Assembly (NCBI GenBank): GCA_014529385.2
Contig: CM043961.1
Location: 16,536,478-16,600,477, forward strand
Length of the DNA: 64,000 nucleotides
Direction: 5' to 3'
DNA from: Adiantum capillus-veneris
Taxonomy: Eukaryota > Streptophyta > Polypodiopsida > Polypodiales > Pteridaceae
Position numbers and translations under genes: made by a program. Under the pieces are notes generated by a model. The model was not told the DNA's origin. It saw nothing but the letters and a program-made list of their open reading frames with translations, and did not search any database. Positions 19,788 through 38,248 of this stretch are shown one piece after another (position 1 is the stretch's first letter; the number at the start of each line of letters is the position of its first letter).

Positions 19788-22301
19788 TGTGTGGTATGCC
19801 AAAAGAAAAAGTATGATAGAGGGAAGCAACCTGAATTACTCCGGCCATTGCTAGTCCCTAATTCTCCATGTGAGAGTATATCCATGGATTTTATCTTTGG
19901 ATTACCCAAGTCTATCCATGGGAATACAAGAAAATGCACAATAGTTGACAGGTTTAACAAGCAAGAACAATTTATTCTTGTAAAAAAGACTATTAACACT
20001 AGGTTGGTAACCTAACAGGACATAAAAGTGTCCTTTCAGGGTTTTGAAAAAAATCTCCAAAACCATAGTAGATCCACTCATTTTGTAAAATCCTTTCATG
20101 AGGTTATAGTTCAAGGCCTACTACACATGGAAAAAATAAGAAACTTGTAAAATTTCTCATCTTTTGGTCACACCAAGCCTCCAAAGTTGATGGACTAGTA
20201 CATTTTCATCAAAACAGTCATTTCTTACGCTTTGTTGCATAAAAATAAGATTAGGGATTTTTGTAGGACTTGAGATAAATTTCCTAGTTACTTCAATGGG
20301 TTGGTGATCAGAACATATGATTGCTTCTCACTCACTATTTTTTGTTTTTCCAAAAGAAATAGGTACAAAAAAGTTGAATTTTTACCATTCTGCAAACCTA
20401 TCATCAAAGTTTCTATAGCCACGCTCAATAGAAATAATATATGCATGTTTTCTTAGTTCCCTATTGTCCTTTAGGTTCATAAGGAGCCATGGAGCATGTC
20501 AAAAGAATAATACATCTCTTACCAAGGGGAATCTTGGGGACAAAGATGAAGTGCTAAATACAGCAAACATGAAAAAACTGGGTTCAACATTATGAGTTGT
20601 AGAATCCCATAGAAACTATTCAATATCTAGCCAAATTTGATCCTTATGACTAGATATGGTTACTACCTAAAAAATGCATGTAGTTGTCACAAGAAACTAA
20701 CAATATTGAAAAAGATATACTTGATATACTAGAATGTTTTGTTTTCTTCTATAATTGAAAAAAGCAACCATTGTTGTCTACTATGCAAAATAGGGTATTA
20801 GGTGCCCCAAGACTCAAGGAATATTAGCTTTATGTTACAATATGCGACATAGAAAATCAAAACTGCATTTGGATATCATGAAAGCCACCAAAAAAATCAT
20901 AGAAGAGCTAAAATTGGCTAAAAAACAAGATTTGGCATTTTTTGTAATTTGGTCATAACTTACAACTTTAACATTTATTTCTCCCTAGAAGCATCAGGAC
21001 ATGTTGAGGACTACTAAAGATAGTTCTCTAGCATTATAGACCTCACAAACATGAGTTCTAGAGTGGTATAGTTGCAAAAAGTTGAAAAAAGTCAAAAAAC
21101 AGGACAGTTTAGGTTGTGAAATGGTGTGCAAGGACAAGGTTAAAGATGGAATTGATATTCCAAAAAAATGTCAAGTTTTTTTCAGCTCATGAGACAACTT
21201 TCTAGATAGATATCACCTCAAAATCCATTTTGAAACTCTTGACATAATTCAAGGAAAATGGTCACTTAACAGGACATAAAAGTGTCCCAGGACATAAAAG
21301 TGTCTCATTACCAACCTAGTGTTATTAAGGCGCACCAAATGGCAACCATCTTCATATCCCAGATTTTCAAACAGCATGGCTTGCCAACATCCATCGTGTC
21401 AGATAGAGATCCTAAAATGACCAATAATTTTTGAAAAAAGTCTCTTTGAAAATCTAGGTACAAGGTTGAATTTCTCATCGGCCTATGATCACCCACGAAC
21501 GGATGGCCAAAGTGAGATAGTTAACCTTATGATTCTCGATCTACTTAAGACTTATGTTACAAAAGTAGATCAACGCTCATAGGGAGAAATATCCACCACT
21601 TGTAGAGTATGCGTACATTAACACTTTCCATAATACTACATGAAAGGCACCTTTTGAAATCATTGAGGGAAGACCTAAAAGTCCCTTGCTACTTAAGATA
21701 CATGGGAAGATCTTTGCTACCAATGAGTATAGCCGAGACCTACGAGAATCTTTCCAAAAGATTAAGGAGGCTATATCCATCTCCCAACAAAGGCAAAAAG
21801 ATTTTGCTAGGAAGCACATAAGAGCCTTAATGTTCAAAGAAAAAGATTGGGTCTTACTTAAGTTTCCCAAGACTTGATTGAGGCAAACTACAAGGAAAAA
21901 TCCTACGGGCCACCGAAAGCATTATGCTAAATTAGTAAAAAGATACTATGGTCCTTTTCAAATTTCAAAACCAATCAATGAGATGACCTATCAACTCAAG
22001 TTGCCCAACCATTGGCTCATACACAATGATTTGCATGTGAGCCTACTCAAGCCTTACAAAGGAGATCCACCGGCAAACCCAATTATTGAAGACCCACCCC
22101 TAAAAATTGAAGATCAAGGAGAGGTGCTACAACCCAAAGCTATCCTTTGACATGCAGACATGGTACTACAGCAAGGTAAGATTATCCAAATATCTTATTA
22201 AATTAAAAAATTATCCATTTGAAGATGCTAGATGGATGCAAGGAACACAGCTTAAGGATAGTATGAACCTTGTCAATGCTCACAATGCTACATTAGAGTA
22301 G
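19788..22301 (+). pseudogene. Integrase and chromodomain-like C-terminus, interrupted
   Basis: The frame begins at the end of the zinc-binding part (VVCQKK). The catalytic core then shows the first Asp in MDFIFGLP, the second in VSDRDP and the Glu in DGQSE, with the CACTA-like insertion between the first two. Stops and small shifts occur near 21430, 21580 and 21875. Further on, YGPFQI and LHNDLHVSLLKPY-like motifs mark the integrase C-terminal domain, and YLIKLKNYPFEDARW near 22190-22240 is chromodomain-like. That domain would direct insertion to particular chromatin. Not functional. Confidence 0.75.
19995..21323. mobile_element. Non-autonomous CACTA-like DNA transposon (1329 bp)
   Basis: The ends are inverted repeats of AACACTAGGTTGGTAA, containing the CACTA motif, and ATT is duplicated outside (19992-19994 and 21324-21326). 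Removing the element and one ATT leaves the integrase frame KKT-IKA uninterrupted, as in the related copy at 39370-40029, so the boundaries are secure. Just inside the ends lie short palindromic repeats GGACATAAAAGTGTCC (one at the left, two partly overlapping at the right), like CACTA subterminal transposase-binding repeats. No transposase frame is present. Confidence 0.8.
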
Positions 22302-22661
22302 CAAATGTAAATGTTTCTTTGAAATTAACAATGTTTTTTCCTTATAAGACTAGATCTCTCTCTTTATTGTGCACAAATTTCAATAGTATACATGCTTAGA
22401 ATCATGTTTGTGATGACGACGTCTCCCAAACACCAAGTAGAATTTGTCACTCTACTTTGGAAAGTATGGTACGGACTAAAAAGAAGACATGCTTGCAACA
22501 GCTAGGTCTTCCAAGCACCAAATGGATTAGTCATACATTTTGGAATGATGTCGTAGGGTAAAAAGGGATCCTCTACCCACTAGGAAACATAGACTAATGA
22601 CTAAGGCTTTATCTTCTCAACCTCATAATCGAGCACAACTATGATTTCAAGAGAGAGGTAA

Positions 22662-23110
22662 TGTCATAAAATATAATATCTAAGTAGCCCAAATGATTTT
22701 CTCATATTGAACTAGTCATTTGATGTGGGAAAATAAACGGGAACAAGAGTTAAAATATAGACATGTGATTATAGATCTAGCTCAACAAGGGACCAAAGGG
22801 AGAGAAGACAACGTGTCCAAAAGGGAGATGGTCTATCAAAGAGAAATGACTAGATAATGGAGCTTAAAAGACCTTAGGGTTAGCTTCATTAAATACCTCC
22901 AAAGGTTAGTGTTAAAAGTCCTTAGATCTAGGATCTTAAGCAAGCTAGGGCTGACCTTGAGGTGGGAACCTTGCCCAAGCTTGAGGTGCTTGTCGTGCTT
23001 GCTTAGTAAGGTGCTTGAGGTGCCATTCATGCTTGATGATTAAGGTGCTGAAGGTGATTTTCATGCTTGAAGCCTAAGGTTCTTGGGGTGCTAAAGTCAA
23101 CATGATCCCT
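22662..23110 (+). repeat. Partial 3' LTR of the chromovirus fragment
   Basis: It begins TGTCATAA directly after the purine-rich AAGAGAGAGGTAA, as in the reverse-complemented LTR at 38234. Similarity continues (for example TTTTCTCATATTGAAC) but fades, and the right limit is approximate. The part from about 22920 has repeated AGGTGCTT motifs. Confidence 0.6.
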
Positions 23111-23318
23111 ACAAAAGGGGGGGCAAGCCCTAGGAGTAAGGGATCAAAGGGAGCTTTAGAGGGAGTTTTTTTTGGAGAATGGACTGTCTAGCAAAATTAT
23201 TGAAAAATCTCTCTATTAAGTTTATGCTAAATTCCCTAATCTTATACAAAAAGCTCCCTCCACCAAATGAGTGATAGCCACTCATCACACACTCCATATA
23301 ACTTCTATTTGCCAATTT

Positions 23319-23322
<4 letters not shown>

Positions 23323-23388
<66 letters not shown>
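23323..23388. repeat. (CT)n tract upstream of the NPF start codon
   Basis: A pure 66-bp CT tract ends 67 bp before the first NPF ATG. CT-rich tracts are common near plant transcription starts, but this may simply be one more microsatellite. Confidence 0.9.
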
Positions 23389-23391
<3 letters not shown>

Positions 23392-23455
23392 AGAGAGATG
23401 CTGCCTCCATTGAACGATCCAACGGGTCTACATATTTGCACACAAAGAGAGAGCC

Positions 23456-23878
23456 ATGAAGTCTAGCTATTATGATGATGCAGTCAAGGAGGCCGGCCCG
23501 AAACAATTGCAATCACCTTCTCACATGGATGAAAACGTGCCTGTGGTTGGCACAAGCCTTAGGAAGGGGGGTTGGAGGGAAGCTTGCTTCATACTTGGTA
23601 TGATCTGTAATTCGAAAGCTCTAACTCGGGATGGCGGTTCATGGGTCTAGATTCAACCAGCAAAATCTATTTTGCTTAGCTAGTTTCTTGCTTTTGACAG
23701 CCATAGAAACAATGGAGAGATTGACGCTTTACTTGATTTCGAAACTTGTTGTGGATGAGATGCACAAGCCATTGCCGAAAGCCATCAACATGCTCAGCAA
23801 CTGGATAGGAGCTGCATATGTGCTAGGGGGGTTCCTGTCCGATGCATATCTGGGACGCTGTTGCACCATTTCCATTTA
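23456..23878 (+). pseudogene. NPF (NRT1/PTR) transporter, exons 1 and 2 of a broken gene
   Basis: NPF proteins are 12-helix proton-coupled carriers of nitrate, peptides or hormones in plant membranes. Exon 1 (23456-23597) encodes a soluble N-terminus and the GGWREACFIL block. A 103-bp intron (23598-23700, GT...AG) follows, and exon 2 (23701-23878) encodes ETMERLTLYL, NMLSNW and SDAYLGRCCTIS. These are the family blocks around helices 1 and 2, with the ExxER-type motif kept as ETMER. Both junctions keep phase. The next donor, TTTA|GTGAGT at 23879, opens a 25-kb intron full of retroelements. Because the downstream part has frameshifts, I call the gene a pseudogene, although these two exons alone look healthy. 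Confidence 0.8.
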
Positions 23879-24071
23879 GTGAGTCTGTTACATCTTGGCA
23901 AGCCATCCTTTGAAATAGGACTAAGATTTTTTCACTCATCAAGATACTTGTGAGCTATGCACATCACTACACCATTGGCATTAACTAGTGAAGACTACTA
24001 GGCCACCTACTTCATCACTTGTGAACATAAGTTGGTGTGCATGCATGAACACGTGCAAGTGCGCATGCGGG

Positions 24072-24165
<94 letters not shown>

Positions 24166-24167
<2 letters not shown>

Positions 24168-24357
24168 ATATGGAACATAGACTGCATACTGACAAACACT
24201 CTGAGATTATACACACATCTACACCTACTCAATTCCCACTCCAAACACCCATGCCTATAAGGGTGACCCCTTGCTCTAGAATTGACACTTTATTTTTCTA
24301 GATCTGCTCCTTGCTTGCCATACTCGGCTTAATGCTTGCAGTATAAACACATATTTT

Positions 24358-24408
<51 letters not shown>

Positions 24409-27290
24409 GCACGCAATATATGGAACACAAGATGCAAGTTGGTAAACACTCAGTGATATTATGGGCACACAACCACACAACACACAAGGGCTTACATAGT
24501 ACCAAAAAGAAAAACAGACATCAGTTTTACTAACAAGGTTTTACTAAACATGATACAAGCAACCAAATCATTGGCGGAAGAGTGATACGGATGCCTCCAA
24601 AGCAGGACAAGATGATGGATTTCAAAGCCGAAACTCTCCTTTTTTTTTGCTTTTATTCTGGCATAGGAAAACCCCTTATTTTGTAATTCGTTTTCGAGAT
24701 ACATGTATGCGTTCTTGAATTTGTAAGGTTTTCATTCGCTTTGAGTATAAAACCTCTACAAAACCCAAATAATTGATTTTTATTTACCTACATAATGAGT
24801 CCATGACCCCAAAAGCAATACGGGCACAGTGGCAGTTTACTAATGAAACATATTCATTCTACGGTAATTGTACAACTCAAAAAGACTGTTTTACCTTTTG
24901 CTACATCAGGTCGAAAAAGGGATAAAATCTAAAAGCAAGATACATTTTTAAGGCTTAAAATAAAAGAGCAAAACTGCTCACTCTCTAAATAGGCAAGTCC
25001 TAAAAGCAGGAAGGTTGAACTCTTGTGCTCACATAAGCTGGCAATTGCCGAGCAGTAAGCCTTCAAGGCATCCATTAGCAAGGCCTTTAAGGTGCCGTTG
25101 GGCTATAGCCAGTTATAAAAACGCTGCTTCATGCGTATTTGAGTAGCGCTAGCCAATACACTCACCTAAGTTATACGCCTAAAGTGTTTCCTCCTTGCAC
25201 TTCTGTAAGCAGTAAGCAAACAACGCTACATCTAAATCTATGGCCTGTTTCATGCAATCATGAACACATAAGCTCTCCTCTAGCGCTCATCTCTCTACAC
25301 ACGCACACGGTACACAGTAAACGGAAGCAACCAAGGCCTGCAATCGAACGTAGCCTCCTACTCTCTCAAACGTCAAAAGAAACACTGGCATCAAGCAGAG
25401 GAGGGCATAGCATCACAAAATCCACAACGTACGACGCAGGAGGACCAATCTAGCAACCTACTACTTGGTCATAAGCATACAAGAGGTAAGTACGGTTGTT
25501 TTTAAAAGCGTGAATTGGATGATACGCATTCAAGTGTAGATACACGATTTTAGGATTGTATACATGCATATCTAAGCAATGGGGAATCTCACATATAGTT
25601 ACAAACACGAGGAAGCTGGGCATACATATAAGTAGTGTATGACACAAGACTAATATACTACCAAGACCAATCTTGGGTAATGGCATAATTATACATACCG
25701 TTCGGCATCCATGTACAAAATCCTATATACACAAACACAAGTAAGCATCACATTAGCATGCGAACCAATTGTATTATATGCATAATTTTAAAGTTCCATC
25801 ATACGACTAATGTCTATACACAAAATGATATGAGAGCTGAAGGTAACAATTTCAAGTGGTACATTGCCTTCAGCACCAAGTGGGAAAGAAGAGCATTACA
25901 AATGTCTACTGCAAGCAATAACCAGGTGAATTGACACAGAAAGCTCCGAGTACAATGGTTGTTTAGTACGGTGTTTAGCTCTTGTTTTTTTCCTTATTGG
26001 TTCTTTAAGATTGCTATCTTGCATAAACTGTATCAAAAGTTTGAAAGAGGGTATATGACAACCTCCTGTGAGGACAGATGTCATTGTGATAGACATATTT
26101 TTTTGAAAAAAGAAAGGTGTTACAAACAAAATGCTGCCAAAATTTTCACAAATTAGATATACTTATAAGGTGGAAAGATGACTTGTAAACCATAGAATGC
26201 CCCTAAGGCAGCAGTTGGTAGAATAATGATAAAGCTCATATGTATAGCCATCTATTTTTATGACTATGGTTTAGTATAAAGATGGATCAAAAATTTGGTA
26301 AGAGTATATAACAACCTCAAGTGAGGATAGAGGTCATAGTGTAAGACTAGTTTTTTTGAAAAAAGAAAGGTGTTAGAAACAAAATGCTGCCAAATTTTTC
26401 ACGCATCTGATGTACTTATAAATTAGGGTACTGACTTATAGAACATAGAGATAATGATGCCCTTAGGGCAACATCTAGGGATGGTATCTAGGAATGCTAA
26501 ACTCATATGTAACGAGTGATGAATGCGGGTATATGACAACCTCTTGTGAGGACAAATGTCATTGTATAAGAATGACTCTTCTTTGGAAAAAGGAAAGGTG
26601 TTACAAATAAAATGCTGCCAAAAAGTTTCACAAGTTAGATATGCTTATAAATTGAATGTAGACTTGTAAACCATAGGGATAAGGCTACCCCTATGGAAAC
26701 ATCTAGTATAGGATCTAAAAATGCTAAACTCATATGTGTAACCATTGGTGACAAACAGGGGTACAGGCAGACGGCTAGGATGAGCATCACTCAAGATATA
26801 TTTAAGCTACAACAAATTCGGGACAAACTACTGGCAGCACATAAAGGGAAATAGAGAACCAGGCCAATAACAATCAAAGACCCTATCTCCAAGCCTTGTA
26901 AACCTGTAAAAACCTTCACAGACCATGACTGACCCTACTTGCATAGACGAACAAAAGAAAACATAACATATGATTAGGAGTAAGGTTGGAGTCCAGGGTG
27001 TGACAGCGATAACAAGCAGGGGGGATTGCTTGATATACCTGTCACCCATTTAGTGCAAATTAATTCTAATTAATTGTACTTGTGGGTGGTTGGTAGGTAA
27101 AGATCCCCGCTTTCATCTGTTAGGAGTTCCGTCTTAAAGCTCTTACTTTTTCATGTATCAAAGTACCTTGTAATAAATTTTTATATAAAAAAAGTTCTAC
27201 TTTTGCTTTGTTCTTTACACAATATGGTAAATGAAAACAGTATTTAAGTTCTCTTAGTATATGATTCTAAAGGATGGGATTTTACAATCA
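24166..27290 (+). repeat. PLE leader A (pseudo-LTR, about 3.1 kb)
   Basis: It is non-coding except for the short frame at 26780-26977. It begins with AATATATGGAACATAG after the microsatellite and holds a second (AC)n at 24359-24407. Three imperfect repeats of about 225-250 bp start near 26050, 26302 and 26528, each with a small hairpin. It is matched by 30356-33457, which stops exactly where leader A has an internal ACACAC at about 27290. Confidence 0.7.
26780..26977 (+). pseudogene. Conserved short leader ORF, copy A
   Basis: The frame starts MSITQD and ends YD-stop, about 65 codons, with two in-frame stops. The same frame is found in the other three leaders. The basic, charged sequence (KLQQIRDKL, DPISKPCKP) matches no domain I know. 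A GTAAGG splice-donor-like site follows the stop by two bases. Confidence 0.45.
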
Positions 27291-27417
27291 AACACACACA
27301 ATTTTCTTGGGATACCTTTGGTCGGGTATCCATCGTATACGGAGGAAACTTAGTACTGTTATATAAAAATAACTGTTGATTTAATATTTGTATCGTGATT
27401 TATTCAGGCTTTTTGGA

Positions 27418-30179
27418 TTCCATCTCTCACCCGTCTAGGATATGGAATAGAAGAAGGCATTCCTATTCCACCTGTTGGTACCCAATGTATAACTTCTTGT
27501 TTCAAAGGTGTGGAATTTCATAAAAAATTGCTAGACTTTGAAAAACAAGCTATAAACACCCGCTCTATATCGATATTAAACACTGCTTCTATAAATGAAT
27601 GGCTCTCCTTATTGATTCTTTCTAGAAAAGAGAACGATAAGCTTCTTGAAGCCTTTAATACCTTCCTAGCTAAGCTAGTCATTATTGACGCATAGGATAG
27701 TTCAGATTTTGATTTTGATTTTACTTCTCTACCCACTATTGTAAACAAGTTATATTTTATCAATAACCTTCTAGCGGTACCTATAGAAATCAAGCACTCA
27801 AAAAAGGTTATTAACCCACTTCTTGATCTAGACCTTCTGGAGGAAGAAGAAAAGGAAGCCCTCAACTTCTTAGCAGATGCAAACTGTTTATGCCCTGATA
27901 GAGCAGTTTCTAAACTCTTTTCAAAGGTAATCCCTTTACTACCACCCAGGCAGGTTGAGTTGTATGCTATTCGACTTGAACATAAGCTCTAGGATTATGA
28001 AAATTTGAACCATCGGGCACCTTTTACAATCTCCTCTCTAGGGTTGTTGTGTAGTATTCCCACAGACATTGTGGAACAGTGTAAAACCTTAGCCTTACAC
28101 TCCAAACATCTTTTGACACAAGATGTTCTCTTCGAGCTTAAATAAGTAAAGTTATCCAATGTCGATGGTAAAAAATATCCCAGCTCTTCAATCATTGCTC
28201 GCACCAAGGGACTCTCTCTTATGGAGAAGGCAAAGGATCAAAAACAACTTCTAAGAAACTGTTGGAATTCCTATAGACCCTTCCTCACATGCCAATGCAA
28301 AAGGGTGGATCCAAACTCCAATTGTTCATCTTCAATCATTTGGTTTGATCAGTTTTTGTGGTATGTATTCTAGAATTTACCAAAGTTTTTTCAATTTTCA
28401 TCCGGACCTGCCCAGGTTTATGCCTTTATTGCATGGGTGGCCTCGTTTCCAACTGAATTAAGGCATGTGGTAATCATCTATTATCAGTTTCATGAACACA
28501 TGCTAGAAGTAGCTAAGAGACTGGTCCTATACACACCTGGGGCTCCGCTCCTTCAAAAGCTACACAACACACCAGTTTCCAACACAATTGAAACCCTACT
28601 CAAACCACCCAAAGGGAAGGAACAACTAAAGAAGATCACACACACACCAAGCAACATGGCGTCAAGAAGCAAGAAGCCAAGGCAATTCAGAGGATCTGAA
28701 GACTATGGGGATATTCCCAAAGCACTTGCATACTCAAATTTTGAAGACCAGGTACATTTACTTACTACAAAAAATAATGGATTATTACATTTTGAATGCA
28801 ATGTTAAGATGCATGGAAGATTTGTTCACGTATTGTTTTGTAACAAGTTTATGGCCTTTATTAATCCTCATAAGTTTTTCGAAACATTGATAAATGATTT
28901 TCACATGAATAAGAACCTATCTGAAATGAGGATTTTCTTGGTTCGAAATATACCAAAAACTTGAACCATACGCTATACAAACCATCTTCTGTGTTCGCCC
29001 AAGAAATTGATGAAACACAACCATGTGGTTGTTTAACTCATAAAAGATTTTCCAACTTTTTAGTTGACTTAATTAGAACCCTTCGGAAGACATGTGATCA
29101 CCACTAACCCTAGCATAGCTAGACATAAACCTTTCCAAGATTTTATCAAGAAAGGATAAATATTACATACCACTAATACCAGTAAACCCTAAGTCAATAA
29201 TAAAAGAGTTTATCAAGAAAGGATAATATTACATACCACTAATACCAGTAAACCCTAAGTCAATAATAAAAGAACTTAGCAATGTATGGAAGACCTTATG
29301 TATCCTTTTAGGATGTGAGGATAGTAAAACTCATTAAAATTATATCCAAGGTTCAGTTAATGAGATATTTTCCCATAAATTTCCCTTAGAACCAAACTCC
29401 TTCGTACAAGAACACCGACTTGATCGATGAAATAAAATATATTTTACAATATTTATTTATATGCGGACTTGATAAATCTACACAAACTCCGATATTCATA
29501 TGTAAGAATTAGGCAAACAGATTTATCACCAAGAGAAGGGTATACCAATGGGATATAATTGTTCACCATTATGGTGTAGTTTGTATTTGGCATGGTATGA
29601 AATTGAGTACATAAAAAATCTATCCCGGCTTGCACAATTTGATATGATGAAGGCATTTTTATATTCATGGAGGTACATGGATGATTTGCTATATGCTAAT
29701 AATCCATTTATTTCACAATGTCTAAATCACCAAAAACCCTTGTCCCACAAGGACCCCTTTACAATTTACCCTTTGGACATTATTGGGATTAAAGCCACAC
29801 AGAAGAAAAACCAAACCACATATTTAAAAACAATATCCAATTATTGTGCGAATCAATTGAAGGGGAATATGTAACATACACCGCATGGAAAAAAGATAAA
29901 TTACCATGCCCTAATGTTTTGTTTATTCATGCAGTCAGTAATCGGCCAAAAAAGATGGCATATAATGTATGCATATCACAAGTTCTTCCCATATTATATA
30001 ATGCATCCCACGAATCGTATGCAGTAGCAGATTTAAATAAACTAGTCTCTATGTTTGTAGAGAATGGGTTCAAAAAAGAGAAGATAATTACATGTATTAA
30101 TAATTTCATTGAGGGAAATCAATTTCCTGGCATTTGATTTACCATCAATACCTTAAAACAAAGAATTGGTAGGGGATAG
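27418..30179 (+). pseudogene. PLE protein with reverse transcriptase, copy A, decayed
   Basis: The frame opens at a 3' splice site (ATTTATTCAG|GCTTTTTGG) with no ATG, so an upstream exon is likely. The N-terminal 190 codons (FWIPSLTRLGYG...) are an unknown domain. A CQC motif (CxC) follows near 28293, then a Lys-rich linker. RT motifs are GIPMGYNCSP (motif B) near 29540 and RYMDDLL (motif C) near 29673. The fingers and motif A are deleted relative to copy C (about 540 bp missing at about 29500). Stops occur near 27694, 27990, 28143 and 28963. A 67-bp tandem duplication lies at 29142-29275. The frame ends RIGRG-stop, as in copy C. Confidence 0.65.
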
Positions 30180-30236
30180 GTCCACTTGGTGGCCGATCCT
30201 TCACCAAGTGCACCTTTCCTCAGGGATGGGGGAGGG

Positions 30237-33457
<3,221 letters not shown>

Positions 33458-33483
33458 ACACACACACACACACACACACACAC

Positions 33484-36070
<2,587 letters not shown>

Positions 36071-36181
36071 AATTTCCCAGTATACCTTTGGTCGGGTATC
36101 CATCATATACTGAGAATACTTAATACTGGTATGATATATTTTTGAATGGTTTGTGTAATACTTATATGGTGATTGATTCAG

Positions 36182-36641
36182 GCTTTTTGGATTCCGTCTC
36201 TCACCCGTTTGGGATATGGTATAGAAGAAGACATTCTTGTTCCACCAATTGGTACACAATGTATAATTTCTTGTTTCAAAGGAGTAGAATTCCACAAAAA
36301 ATTGCTTGATTTTGAGAAACAAGCTATTATTACCCTCTCTATATCTGTCTTAAACACAACTTCCATCAATGGCTGGCTTTCTTTACTGATTCTCTCCAAA
36401 AAAGAGAAGGATAAGATTTTGGAACCATTTAGTACTTTCCTAGCTACATTACCCATTATTGATGCACAAGATACCCATTATTTCACTTCTCTACCCACTA
36501 TTGTGAACAAGTTGTATTTTATCAATAACCTCCCTACTGCCCCTATAGAAATTAAGCACTCAGAAAAGGTCATCAATCCCCTTTTAGATCTAGACCTTCT
36601 TGAAGAAGAAAAGAAAGAAGCGCTCAACTTTTTAGCAGATG
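36182..36641 (+). pseudogene. PLE protein, copy C, N-terminal part
   Basis: Open for the full 150 codons of the unknown N-terminal domain (FWIPSLTRLGYG to LNFLAD), beginning at a 3' splice site. It is cut after AGATG by the chromovirus and resumes at 45480. Compared with copy A, most differences are conservative, so this domain was probably under selection. No GIY-YIG endonuclease motif is visible in it. Confidence 0.6.
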
Positions 36642-38234
36642 TGTAACATTTAATGGTCTAGTAACTTGTGTGTAGCAGAAAATAGCATGAACATAGTGAG
36701 CATTTCATTAGAATAGCTTCCTAATGAGAATAACAAGAGTGCTTGGGTGGAGAGAGCAACAAAAATTATAACACCTAGTTAAATAGCATGAACAATACTT
36801 CAAAAGAGAGAGAAATTAAGCAATTGACAATAGTTGAGGACCGGATTTGCATGAAGCCGGTCCCCCCCTCCAAAAGGCTTTGTATTATGGTTTCTCCCAT
36901 CAAGAGAGACATTTACAATACACTTCTTTCTGTTCCTTCAATACTAGCTAGTGCAATGAAGATGGAAACCTCATGCACTAAGCAAAAGGCTTATCAAACA
37001 CAACATCAATTCCCTCACGGTCTCAGACCCAAGACCTCACACACCTTCGAAGATGGTGAGAGCTAGTGGAGTATGAGAGTAGATTGAGAGGAAGAAGGAG
37101 TATTCTTACTAGAAAGATGTACATCTTCTCACATAATCACTCATATTAGCATAGCTTAGCTTAGTAATTAGCATGGTAGAGGAGATGAGCATGCATTGAA
37201 GCTTGGCTCTTGGTTGGATTTGCATCACAAAGCCAAGAGTTGTTGGTGTAGGCCTCCCTTCTCACAAGCTTGGAGTAGGTGGTAAGCTTTCCATTAAAGC
37301 TTGAGAAGGAGAGAGAGTCTTCTTTGCTTCACACCTGAGATTGTGTGAGTGTGTGTGTGATAATGCCTTGCAAAAATCAGCCCCCTCTCTCTCTCTTGGT
37401 CGACCTCCCTTGCTAATTGCTCATGCTACAGTCCTTTTGGACCTCCCCAGGCCTAGCCAATGGAAATTAGGAAGCATAAGTGATAGCCTTCTGACATGTG
37501 TCCCCCTTTCCTCTTTTGTGAGAGCTTTAGGTAATTAATAAATGCAACTAAACTCTCATTGGACCCCTTTGCCTCCCGGCCAATAGGAATCAGGTAAGCC
37601 ATTGGGTTGCTGAATGCTCATTGGTCCCCTTGGGAGACTGTCCAATAGTCTTCTAGAGAGCTTAATTCTTATTGGTTATTTTATTAAGTGTTTTTAAATT
37701 AATTAAATTAGAACTACTCTACCCTAATTCTCATTGGTCCACCTCCATGGCCATCCAATAGGATTTGAGTACACCTTGTGGACATCTGGCCTAGGGAGCT
37801 GACATGTGTCCCTCTTTCCCCTTGTGTACAAATGAAGCTTGTGAGTGTGGGTGGGTGTTTCTCTCTCATCCCCTACTTCTTGGGCTCGTCCCCTCCTATG
37901 TAGGTCTTGAAAAAGACTTTTTGGGACACACTCAAAGCATCCAACTCCCCTAATGTTTGACCTTTGGACATAACCTTTGAATTTTGGAACCTTAGCATTT
38001 TGGAAGTCTTAATGGGCTGAACCTTAGGGTCTTTTAAGCCCATTGTTGCACATTGCTCTTTTGCAGATGCCCCCCCTTTGGATCCCTATTTTCCCTCCTT
38101 TGGATACCTACTATGGCCGGTCTGCTAGCTTAACCAATATTCTAGATTTTTCTCCCCTCGCACTTCCCCATGTTAAATGATCAGTTTAACATGAGAAAAT
38201 AATTTAGGAGAATTAAATATTGATTATTATGACA
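36642..38234 (-). repeat. 3' LTR of the chromovirus
   Basis: 1593 bp, nearly collinear with the other LTR, with a few small indels (for example the LTR at 43913 lacks about 15 bp near 44720). TG...CA ends. Confidence 0.9.
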
Positions 38235-38248
38235 TTACCGCTCTCTTG
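38235..38248 (-). other. Purine-rich tract next to the 3' LTR
   Basis: The minus strand reads CAAGAGAGCGGTAA immediately before TGTCATAA. The same arrangement occurs before the LTR at 22662. Confidence 0.6.

Larger units (their letters stand above)
19786..23110 (+). mobile_element. 3' half of a chromovirus-type Ty3/gypsy element
   Basis: It contains the integrase, a chromodomain-like end, a purine-rich tract and the start of a 3' LTR, all homologous to the minus-strand element at 36642-45479 but diverged. Everything upstream of the integrase is missing. A CACTA-like element sits inside the integrase. Confidence 0.8.

Noticed and set aside
25139-25453. About 104-codon frame in PLE leader A with a counterpart at 31289-31633
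   Set aside because: About 17 amino-acid differences in 103 positions between DNA copies that are about 95 percent identical, so there is no sign of protein-level selection.
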